Origin: an uncultured Dehalococcoidia bacterium
Lineage (GTDB): Bacteria > Chloroflexota > Dehalococcoidia > Lucifugimonadales > UBA1127
Length of the DNA: 45,070 nucleotides
Reading direction: 5' to 3'
Assembly: GCA_913049785.1 (NCBI GenBank)
Contig: CAJWXP010000016.1
Location: 1-45,070, forward strand
Numbering within the stretch: position 1 is the first letter of the stretch; each line of letters begins with the position of its first letter. The translations under genes and the position numbers were made by a program. A model generated the notes under the pieces. The model searched no databases. It saw only the letters and a program-made list of their open reading frames with translations, and had not been told where the DNA came from. Shown here in pieces: positions 1 through 7,072 of this stretch.

Positions 1-58
1 CAGTGGACTGCTCCCGCCACCAGCATTGAAAGTCCGCTTTCGGGGGTAAAGCGGATTA

Positions 59-538
59 TTACCCCTCATCCTCTTCTACCGACCAAATCCGGGCGTGCGC
101 CCCTTCGTCGGTTTTCGGGATGACGCGGATTCTTTCGGCCACGCCGTCTTCGGTGAATTCCCGTTCGATGGCGAGCAAAGTACCGGCGGGATGGTCGCAC
201 AGGCCGGCCGCGTATTCGGCTTCGCCGCGGGCCGCTTCGACGGCGGCCAACATATCCGGCGCGCCGTATTGTTGGTGAAGATGCGCAGCCAGGTTTCGCA
301 CCATGGCTTCGAACTGTTCGTCCGGGATCACCGATACCTGGATGAAGGTCGACCGGCCGAAGCTATCCGTGCCGAGCCAGCCGTTCCTGAACGCCAATTG
401 TTCCTTTCCGGTCATTGCCGCCGGGTCGGCGTCGGCGAAGGCAAAGGTTCCCGTCACCGCCCATTCCTCGGGCTCGGCGGCCAGGGGAAAGGCATTGGCG
501 TCGGAAACGTCGAGCCGGATGGTGCGCGGAAATTTCAT
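59..538 (-). CDS. DUF6505-like conserved hypothetical protein
   Basis: A 159-residue soluble protein with no signal peptide or membrane segment. It begins MKFPRTIRLD and carries the phrases EEWAVTGTFAFADADP and SFGRSTF, which I recognise as typical of the alphaproteobacterial DUF6505 family; no biochemical role is known. Its ATG overlaps the stop of the upstream D-cysteine desulfhydrase-like gene in an ATGA arrangement (535-538), so the two are probably translationally coupled in one leftward operon. G+C-rich codon choice matches the next three genes and differs from everything after about 3.4 kb. The family name is from memory of the pattern; that it is a real gene is secure. Confidence 0.75.
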   Translation of the reverse strand: MKFPRTIRLDVSDANAFPLAAEPEEWAVTGTFAFADADPAAMTGKEQLAFRNGWLGTDSFGRSTFIQVSVIPDEQFEAMVRNLAAHLHQQYGAPDMLAAVEAARGEAEYAAGLCDHPAGTLLAIEREFTEDGVAERIRVIPKTDEGAHARIWSVEEDEG

Positions 539-1590
539 AAGTCCCCAAATATCGAGCTATACCCGAAGACCGCCGGGGTGCCGCCCGTATGCAGGTAAAG
601 AACGGTCTGCCCGGACTTGAAATGGCCCGAGCGCACCATCCCGATCAGGCCAGCCATGGATTTGCCGGTATAGACCGGGTCCAGAATCAGCCCTTCTTCG
701 CGGGCCGCCAGGGTCATCGCCTCCAGCATCTCAGGCGTCGATTGGCCGTAGCCGGGGCCCAGGTAGTCGTCGGTAACGTGGATGTCGTCCTTGGTAACGG
801 CGCCCGGGCAACCGGCCATCTCGGCCGTAGCGGTGGCTTGGCGTAAAACCCTTTCAAACTGCTGATCCTTGTTGCGCCTGACACAAACGCCTGTAACCTC
901 GATATCGCTGTTGCGGCTTTTCAATCCCACCAAAACGCCGGCATGGGTGGCAGCGCTACCGGACGGGAGCACCACGGCATCGATAGCAAGGCCCCGTTCG
1001 GCGGCCTGATCGAGGAATTCCCCGGCTCCGACCACGTAGCCCAGCGCGCCCAAGGGCGGGTGATTCGCCGATAGATGGATGACATAGGGGTTGCCCCCCT
1101 CGGCGCGGACCTGATCGGCGATATCGTCCAATGCCTTGTCGGCGGTGGCTTCGTCCTCGCCTTCGGAGAAGTAATGGATGGTCGGGCCCAACAGCCGGTC
1201 CAGTAGAACGTTGCCGGACGCTTCGTATTCGGGCGCCGTCGTCGGCACCCGGTGTTCTAGTTGGATATGACAAGCCATACTAAGCTTGGCCGCTGCGGCG
1301 GCTGTCTGGCGCGTGAAGTTGGACTGGATGGCACCGGTGATGATGACCGTGTCCGCTTTTTGCGCCATCGCTTCGCCGAAATAAAATTCCAACTGACGTG
1401 CCTTGTTGCCGCCCATGGCCAGGCCGGTACAGTCGTCGCGCTTGACCAGCAAATCCGGCCCGCCCAACAACCGGGTCAGGTTGGGCATAGACTCCAACGG
1501 CGTCGGCGTATGGGCCAGCGAAACGCGGGGGAAATCGGAAACGGACACTTTTTGGCCTTCCTTTAATTCGAAGCTCTTGGCCTCATACAT
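535..1590 (-). CDS. D-cysteine desulfhydrase / ACC deaminase-family PLP enzyme
   Basis: A 351-residue fold-type II PLP enzyme of the D-cysteine desulfhydrase, ACC deaminase and L-cysteate sulfo-lyase family. These enzymes eliminate sulfur or nitrogen groups from small amino acids to give pyruvate or 2-oxobutyrate. The PLP lysine is K63 in the motif KRDDCTGLAMGGNKARQLEF. The phosphate/substrate loop QSNFTRQTAAAAAKL follows at 89-103, and the C-terminal glycine-rich stretch is YLHTGGTPAVFGY. Full length for the family. The motifs do not separate D-cysteine desulfhydrase from L-cysteate sulfo-lyase (CuyA). It is the first gene of a leftward pair with the DUF6505-like gene. The start is the first ATG; conserved sequence begins around residue 17. 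Confidence 0.85.
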   Translation of the reverse strand: MYEAKSFELKEGQKVSVSDFPRVSLAHTPTPLESMPNLTRLLGGPDLLVKRDDCTGLAMGGNKARQLEFYFGEAMAQKADTVIITGAIQSNFTRQTAAAAAKLSMACHIQLEHRVPTTAPEYEASGNVLLDRLLGPTIHYFSEGEDEATADKALDDIADQVRAEGGNPYVIHLSANHPPLGALGYVVGAGEFLDQAAERGLAIDAVVLPSGSAATHAGVLVGLKSRNSDIEVTGVCVRRNKDQQFERVLRQATATAEMAGCPGAVTKDDIHVTDDYLGPGYGQSTPEMLEAMTLAAREEGLILDPVYTGKSMAGLIGMVRSGHFKSGQTVLYLHTGGTPAVFGYSSIFGDL

Positions 1591-1665
1591 ATATACCGGG
1601 AGCGGCTTTGCGTCTTGGTCGAAAAGCGGTTAATCCTAATTCGCGCACCGGGAGCCTTAGTAGTT

Positions 1666-2634
1666 ATGCAACGCCGTATCCGGACCATCAACCGAAGGAC
1701 TCCTGCCCTCGCGGCGGCGATTGTTCTGGCCGTGGCCGCCATTACCCCGGGGCCCTCAGTGGCCGGGGAATCGACTGTCTCGGTCATGGAATCGGTGGTC
1801 AGCCTGTTGCCGGAATGGCCCGGCGCCGAAAGCCGCCCCAAGGAACCGGAAGGAACCGCCGTTGCCGTCATGCCCGGCGGTTACCTGGCCACCAACGACC
1901 ACATCCTCGGCGGCGCCAAAAAGGTGAAAATCAGGCTCAACGACGGGCGGATCAGGGCGGCCGAAATCATCGGCCGCGACGCGTTGACCGACATCGCGCT
2001 GATCAAGGCGTCGATGGATTTCCCGGTCCCCCCCATCGGTGGGAATCCAGGGTTGGGCGAATCCGTCTGCGCCATCGGCAACCAGTTCGGGATGGGTTTG
2101 TCGATCACCTGCGGGGTGGCCTCGGCGCTTCACCGCACGGGAACTGGCTTTAACGAAATCGAGGATTTTATCCAAACCGACGCGGTCATCAACCCTGGCG
2201 GTTCCGGAGGTGCGTTGATCGATGGCCAGGGCCGTTTGGTCGGTCTTGTTTCGGCGATCTTCACCAAGGACAGCGACGCCAACATCGGCGTAAACTTCGC
2301 CGCTTCCATGAAGCTGGTGTTGAGGGTGGTCAACGATTTGAAAGATCACGGCCGGGTCATTCGGGGAAAGCCCGGTTTCGGCGTCCGCGAGCTTACGGAA
2401 CGGGAGCGGGTAGCTCTTTCCGGCGCCGCCATCGATCGGGTCGCCCGGGGGGGTGCGGCCATCGAGGCCGGGCTTGAGGTGGGGGACGTCATCACCGCCA
2501 TTGGCGGGCGCAAGGTCCGCCGCGTCAGCGACGTGCCCAGCGCCGTCCACATGGCCCGCCCAGGAGATTCCCTCGACATCGCCTACATTCGTGGCGGCCA
2601 GTCACACCGGGCGTCACTGGTTCTCAGGCCGTAA
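1666..2634 (+). CDS. Secreted S1C trypsin-like serine protease with PDZ domain
   Basis: A 322-residue protease of the DegP/HtrA type, expected in the periplasm. Residues 1-34 form a Sec signal peptide (MQRRIRTINRR, hydrophobic core, Ala-rich cleavage region). The catalytic triad is visible as H79 (TNDHI), D109 (ALTDIALIK) and S180 (NPGGSGGAL). A single PDZ domain fills roughly 230-320 (GVRELTERERVAL, AGLEVGDVITAIGG). I chose the ATG at 1666, preceded by GGAG, because the further-upstream in-frame start would bury the signal peptide. It is divergent from the PLP enzyme across 75 bp. Compact single-PDZ form; substrate unknown. Confidence 0.85.
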   Translation: MQRRIRTINRRTPALAAAIVLAVAAITPGPSVAGESTVSVMESVVSLLPEWPGAESRPKEPEGTAVAVMPGGYLATNDHILGGAKKVKIRLNDGRIRAAEIIGRDALTDIALIKASMDFPVPPIGGNPGLGESVCAIGNQFGMGLSITCGVASALHRTGTGFNEIEDFIQTDAVINPGGSGGALIDGQGRLVGLVSAIFTKDSDANIGVNFAASMKLVLRVVNDLKDHGRVIRGKPGFGVRELTERERVALSGAAIDRVARGGAAIEAGLEVGDVITAIGGRKVRRVSDVPSAVHMARPGDSLDIAYIRGGQSHRASLVLRP

Positions 2635-2655
2635 TTCTGGCAAACCCCTCACTCC

Positions 2656-3378
2656 ATGACCGATTTTAAAAAACTGCCAAAAACCCGGCTTCGCAAAATG
2701 GCCCGGGCGGGCGACAGGATCCTGGAGTGCTACCGCCTGCTCGGCAAGAACGATGCCAACGTGGTCGGAGAAGTGTTGAAGGGCCACGGCGAATTTTTCG
2801 AATGGGACCATTACCCGCCGGGGAACGTCTACGATCACGAAACCCATGCCCAATATTACTATCACACCCATCCGCCCGAAGGCCGGGCGGAAAAATACGG
2901 CCCCGAACACGGGCATTTCCATACCTTCCTCCGGCCCAAGGGCATGCCGAAAAGCGTCAAGCCGGCAAAGGTCCCCGATTACAAGAAGCCGGAAGGCGAC
3001 AATGACGAACTGACCCATTTCGTCGGTATTTCCATGGACCGGGCCGGATTTCCGATCCGGCTGTTCACCACCAACCGCTGGGTCACCGGCGAAACCTGGT
3101 ACAAGGCCCCATCGGTGATTTCGTTGTTGGACCGCTTCGACATGGACCTCGCCTATCCGTCGCTGCCGGTGAATATATGGATCACGGCGATGCTGCAGTT
3201 GTTCCGTTCCGACATCGAAGCGTTGCTGAAGGCCCGCGATCAGGCCGTCCGCGATTGGCAAGCCAAGCACCCGGACGAAACCGTCTACGAGGACCGGGGC
3301 CTGGAAATCACGTCGACCCAGGACATTTCGGTGGAAAAACAGATCAAAGGCGTGCAAAGGGCCTTGAAGGCGGCATAG
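2656..3378 (+). CDS. Conserved hypothetical protein, possibly DUF6969-like, abutting a sequence junction
   Basis: A 240-residue soluble protein rich in His, Tyr and Trp, with the striking phrases HETHAQYYYHTHPPEGR and YGPEHGHFHTF, which suggest a metal-binding or cupin-like surface. I associate it tentatively with the DUF6969 family; no function is known. It begins 21 bp after the protease stop, in the same high-G+C style. Its last residues (QRALKAA and stop) lie in the same bases that, one frame over, encode the conserved GLEGGID of a Rieske oxygenase. The true C-terminus may therefore be lost and this stop codon accidental. See the junction at 3355-3380. Confidence 0.6.
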   Translation: MTDFKKLPKTRLRKMARAGDRILECYRLLGKNDANVVGEVLKGHGEFFEWDHYPPGNVYDHETHAQYYYHTHPPEGRAEKYGPEHGHFHTFLRPKGMPKSVKPAKVPDYKKPEGDNDELTHFVGISMDRAGFPIRLFTTNRWVTGETWYKAPSVISLLDRFDMDLAYPSLPVNIWITAMLQLFRSDIEALLKARDQAVRDWQAKHPDETVYEDRGLEITSTQDISVEKQIKGVQRALKAA

Positions 3379-3380
3379 AC
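3355..3380. other. Putative contig junction between two genomes
   Basis: The reading frame of the 240-residue hypothetical runs to TAG at 3376-3378. In another frame, Rieske-oxygenase homology (GLEGGIDSS) already begins at about 3360, with no upstream Rieske domain. The two homologies overlap over about 16 bp, as expected for a microhomology-mediated join. Base composition and codon choice also change here, from very G+C-rich alphaproteobacterial style to a more moderate one. A cloning, amplification or assembly chimera is the simplest reading; a real recombination cannot be excluded from one sequence. Confidence 0.6.
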
Positions 3381-4127
3381 AGCTCCCGCATCTCCTTCCT
3401 GTACGACATGCTGTTCGGCGACCCACCGACTATCGAGAACACCGCAGACCACCTGGTGCAGGGCATCGAGGGGGCGCGGAAGGAAGAAAGGTCCCAGACC
3501 GTAGCTATCAAGACCACCGATTACGGCCTGCTTGTAGGCGCGTCGATAGATGAGGGTAAAGAGAACAACGCGTGGCAGGTCAACCAGTACCTCATGCCCT
3601 TCTACACGACGCCAAAGCCGGAAGGCGATGGCCTCCTGGGCTGCCTGGCATGGGTGCCCGTGGACGATAAGAACACGATGGTCTATGTCATCACCTACCA
3701 CCCGGACCGGCCCATGACGGACGAAGAGGTTGAGACGCGCCGAGCCGGAGGTGGCAATCATCCTGAGCTCAATGAAGGCACCTACAAGCGCAAGCGGAAC
3801 AAGGAGAACGACTACCTGATTGAGCGAAAGACCAGCGGGGCCAACCCTCTGGCGACTATCTCCAACGAGTTTGAACTTGCACTGGTGCTTGAAGAGAGCA
3901 TGGGCGCTATCGTTGACCGCACCAAGGAACAGCTAGATCCCAACGACATCGCGATCATGGAAACGCGGCGGATGCTGATGAAGTCCGCCATCGACCTACG
4001 AGAGGGCACGGAGCCCGCTGCGGCCCACAACGGCGCTGCATACAACGTTCGCGCGTCATCGCCGACGTTGAAGCGTGACGCATCCATCGATGAGGTTGCG
4101 GACAGCTCCGTCCCTGATCGCGAATAG
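3360..4127 (+). pseudogene. Rieske (phthalate 4,5-dioxygenase / LigXa-like) oxygenase, 3' fragment
   Basis: About 255 residues of the C-terminal catalytic domain of an aromatic-ring-hydroxylating or demethylating oxygenase. Recognisable family pieces in order are GLEGGIDSSRISFLYD, KTTDYGLLVGASIDEG, QYLMPFYTTPKPEGD, AWVPVDDKNTM, ITYHPDRPMTDEE, NDYLIER and QESMG-like EESMGAIVDRTKEQL. The N-terminal Rieske [2Fe-2S] domain (CxH...CxxH) and the first iron-binding part are absent because the sequence changes origin at about 3,360. Family members are about 400-450 residues, so roughly 40 percent is missing. In an intact genome it would be a full gene reading toward the MFS transporter. Stop TAG at 4125-4127. 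Confidence 0.8.
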
Positions 4128-4233
4128 TACGCCGCCCCTTCCAGTTCCCTATCTCACGTGACAAGGATATATTTGTGTCCAGTATCCATGTGATGACTAG
4201 ACTGCTGCCTGTCACTGCGAGTCAGCTTTGAAC

Positions 4234-5577
4234 ATGAACCTGGAAAACACCCCCCAACAAAGAGAGCCCCGCTTCTTTTACGGATGGGTCATCGTAGCCA
4301 CCGCGTTCATGGTGAACGTGGCTGCTGCGCCCATGAACGCCGTTGTCGTTGCATTCTTCATCGGCCCCATCAGCGAAGACCTTGATGTCAGCCGTAGTGC
4401 CGTCGCCTGGGCGTTGACCTTCCGCATAGCTGTGGCAGGGATCACAGGCCCGTTTATGGGACCGCTCATTGACCGGCATGGAGCGCGTTGGCTGGGCACC
4501 ATCGCTGGCGTCTACACCGGCGCCACCATGGTCGCCCTTTACTTCGTCGATAGCATTTGGTCTCTCTACTTCATATTCGCCCTCTCTGGTCTCATGGGTT
4601 TCGGTGCGCCTGGCGGGAGTCTGCTCATCGCCGTCCCCGTGGCCAAGTGGTTCGTGGTACGTAGGGGCCGAGCCATGGCAATTGCCATTGCAGGCGCGCC
4701 TCTGGGCACTGTCTTTGGGATATTCATGGCGCAGGCGTTGATCCAGAGCGTGGGATGGAGGGGGGCCTGGGTAGTATTCGGCATCGGCTTATGGGCTGTG
4801 ATGGTGCCGCTGTTCGCGCTCTTTATGCGCCGTACACCGGAAGACCTGGGCCTCAACCCGGACGGAGCACGGCCGGAGCCCATTGCTGAATCATCGTCGG
4901 ATGGCGCAGGTGCCTTCGCTCCACCGGTTGAAGTTGATTGGCCACTACGGAAGGTGCTGCGGGCCCCAGTCATGTGGATGCTTGTGGTGGCGTTCGGGAT
5001 CAACCAGTTCGTGGGCTCAGGCACGTTGGTGCACAGAGTGGGGTCTTTCGAGGCTGACGGGCTGTCTGATCGACTTGTAGGCATCGGAATAGCGGTCGAG
5101 CCCCTCACATTCGTGGTCATGGCCCTCGTGTTTGGGATGATCATTGAGCGGGCTGTCCCACGGTTCATCGGCGCACTAGGGCTCGGCCTCATGGTGGTTT
5201 CCGTGCTTCCCATGCTGTTCTTTGTGGATGGCCAGAACTACTTCATCTTCATCCACAGCGTCTTGTGGGGCATGGGAGCCGGAGCGGGGATGAACTTCAT
5301 GAACGTAGTCTGGCCCAGCTACTTTGGTCGGAAGCATCTGGGCTCCATTCGTGGGTTCATCCTGCCGATAACTATCGTGGCAGGAGGGCTGGGGCCGCCG
5401 ATGTATGGCTACATAATCGATGGCTGGGGTGGCTACACCGTCGCCTGGACCGTCACGGTCGTGTCGATGATCGCGGCAGGAACCCTCTATTTGTTTGCAA
5501 AGCCGCCAAAGCTCAACGAGCCTGAAGAGGATGTGACGAGTCGAGGAGAGGCCGAGCAGCCTAACCCTCCTGCGTGA
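4234..5577 (+). CDS. MFS transporter (MCT/OFA-like)
   Basis: A 447-residue polytopic inner-membrane protein with about twelve hydrophobic segments. The MFS motif A between TM2 and TM3 reads GPLIDRHGARW, and the N-terminus FFYGWVIVATAFMV is typical of the monocarboxylate / oxalate-formate antiporter branch. A hydrophilic central loop of about 40 residues (GARPEPIAESSSDG) separates the two six-helix halves. Substrate is probably a small organic acid, by family only. I use ATG 4234 rather than TTG 4228. It follows a Rieske oxygenase fragment by about 100 bp, so uptake of an aromatic or carboxylate substrate of that enzyme is plausible. Its 3' end overlaps convergent recF by 17 bp. Confidence 0.85.
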   Translation: MNLENTPQQREPRFFYGWVIVATAFMVNVAAAPMNAVVVAFFIGPISEDLDVSRSAVAWALTFRIAVAGITGPFMGPLIDRHGARWLGTIAGVYTGATMVALYFVDSIWSLYFIFALSGLMGFGAPGGSLLIAVPVAKWFVVRRGRAMAIAIAGAPLGTVFGIFMAQALIQSVGWRGAWVVFGIGLWAVMVPLFALFMRRTPEDLGLNPDGARPEPIAESSSDGAGAFAPPVEVDWPLRKVLRAPVMWMLVVAFGINQFVGSGTLVHRVGSFEADGLSDRLVGIGIAVEPLTFVVMALVFGMIIERAVPRFIGALGLGLMVVSVLPMLFFVDGQNYFIFIHSVLWGMGAGAGMNFMNVVWPSYFGRKHLGSIRGFILPITIVAGGLGPPMYGYIIDGWGGYTVAWTVTVVSMIAAGTLYLFAKPPKLNEPEEDVTSRGEAEQPNPPA

Positions 5578-6715
5578 CCGTTCCTGCCTGAATCCAAAAG
5601 TTTGCCACGGCCTCCTGGAGTTCAAAGGTCTGTCGCTCGCCGTCTACCATTGTTATCAGAGCCTGTTCGGCTGCACATGCGGCCTCCAGCACTCGGCGTT
5701 GGCGAGCCTCGTCTAGCTCTGAGAGGACATCGTCTAGGAGTAGGATCGGCTCCTCCCCAAGGGTCTGGGTCAGGTAACCTGCCTCGGCCAGCCGCAACGA
5801 CAGCGCCACAGTCCGTATCTGCCCGCGAGAGCCGTACTGGCTCACGTTTATTCCACCTATTGTTGTCCGCAGTTCATCTCGATGTGGCCCCACAAGGGTC
5901 TGCGCCATTTGTATCTCTCGAGTGCGTACCGCTGTAAGCTTCTCTGAGATGTATGCGGCTACCTCTTCTGGTGTCCCTACCAAGTCTATCGACGGCTCGT
6001 AGACGACCTCAAGCGATCCGTCCTCAGCAGCCATCGACGCATAGGCTTCGGAAGCCAGCGGCGCCAACGCATCCATAGCTGTCCGCCGACGCTGGGTGAT
6101 GCGTGATCCCTGCTGGCTGAGTTCATCGTTCCAGAAGGTAAGCTCGTCTTGACCTGCCTGTCCCTCGCGGATGCGCTTCAGTAACTGGTTCCTTTGAGTC
6201 ATCACCTTCTGATACCGCTGCAAGACCTTGATGTACTCTCTGTCCACCTGCGACAACAACACGTCCATGTAGCGCCGCCTATTTGCAGGCGAACCGCTGA
6301 TGAGCTCGAGATCGTCAGCTGAGAAGAGTACTGCGGCGATGGAACCGACTACCTGGGCGGCAGGTTTCGGTAGTCCGTTCACTCGGATACGCTTTTGGTA
6401 CACACCGTTAGGGGAACCGGCCTGGCCCGGTGCGATGGCCATGTCCACTTGCACCTCTACCTGCTGTCCGTCCTTACGCTGCGCAATGCCGATGAGTCGA
6501 GTGTATGGCGTCTCCTCTGCGGCCTCAAACCTGATGACATCACGCTCGTTCTCCGCTCGAGTGGACTTGGTTAGAGCCAGTAGGTAGATCGCTTCTAGCA
6601 GGTTGCTCTTACCCTGAGCGTTGGCGCCCCGAAAGACAGACAACCCTGGACTGAGGTCCAGTTCCGTATCCGCGTAGTTGCGAAAGTTCTCGAGGGTCAG
6701 GTGTGATAGATGCAT
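5561..6715 (-). CDS. recF: DNA replication/repair protein RecF
   Basis: A 384-residue SMC-like ATPase that helps load RecA at single-strand gaps during recombinational repair. Residues 1-12 (MHLSHLTLENFR) are the usual RecF opening. Walker A is GANAQGKS at 30-37, with lysine 36. The family phrase NGLPKPAAQVVGSI follows, then RRYMDVLLSQVD. The Walker B / D-loop region ILLLDDVLSELDEARQRRVL begins near 324. Length is normal. It is not next to dnaA, dnaN or gyrB here, unlike the classic order. It converges on the MFS gene (17-bp overlap) and diverges from ppdK across 357 bp. Confidence 0.95.
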   Translation of the reverse strand: MHLSHLTLENFRNYADTELDLSPGLSVFRGANAQGKSNLLEAIYLLALTKSTRAENERDVIRFEAAEETPYTRLIGIAQRKDGQQVEVQVDMAIAPGQAGSPNGVYQKRIRVNGLPKPAAQVVGSIAAVLFSADDLELISGSPANRRRYMDVLLSQVDREYIKVLQRYQKVMTQRNQLLKRIREGQAGQDELTFWNDELSQQGSRITQRRRTAMDALAPLASEAYASMAAEDGSLEVVYEPSIDLVGTPEEVAAYISEKLTAVRTREIQMAQTLVGPHRDELRTTIGGINVSQYGSRGQIRTVALSLRLAEAGYLTQTLGEEPILLLDDVLSELDEARQRRVLEAACAAEQALITMVDGERQTFELQEAVANFWIQAGTVTQEG

Positions 6716-7072
6716 ATCTTATTCTGGCCTTGTTTAAGCGATAAATCCGGCTTTTTCAAGAGGCCACGAGTATTCTAGCAGCAACAAGGCGCACACGGCT
6801 GACCAACAATCGCGCTTGATGCCGAAAACTGCGTCGAAATTCGTAAAAACACAGTAGGCAGAGCTTCAAAGACCTGTGCTATACTCCGCCTGTCCCTATG
6901 TGGCGTAGGCGGCAATGAGTATTAGATGACGGAGAGGTTCTCTCCGCAAATTCATCCCTTCAATCCAACGTGTCATCCTCCAAAAGGGAGAGGCAAAAGA
7001 GCAAAGGGGTGCTGATTTGGGACCAACAGGGCAGGGCTACCGTGTCGGAAACGATAAGGCAAGGTGGTTGCT
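6716..7072 (+). promoter_or_regulatory. Divergent recF/ppdK intergenic region with structured ppdK leader
   Basis: This 357-bp gap holds no convincing gene. Reading toward ppdK, a -10-like TATACT lies at 6880-6885 (no clear -35). Downstream there is a 7-bp perfect hairpin, CGGAGAG-GTT-CTCTCCG, at 6930-6946, and a smaller one with a GAAA tetraloop (TGTCG GAAA CGATA, 7043-7056, one G-T pair) just before the ribosome binding site AAGGTGG (7061-7067). That leaves about 190 nt of potential 5' untranslated RNA. A reverse-strand TAGAAT at 6772-6777 could serve recF. I do not recognise a known riboswitch class. Confidence 0.35.

Noticed and set aside
1756-2550. Long open frame of 264 codons antisense to the PDZ protease gene
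   Set aside because: The opposite strand encodes a protease with a complete catalytic triad and signal peptide. The antisense frame is a by-product of high G+C codons.
4566-5213. 215-codon frame antisense to the MFS transporter
   Set aside because: Its composition (Thr/Pro/Met-rich, no motif) is what the complement of a membrane-protein gene gives. The sense strand has MFS motifs and helices.
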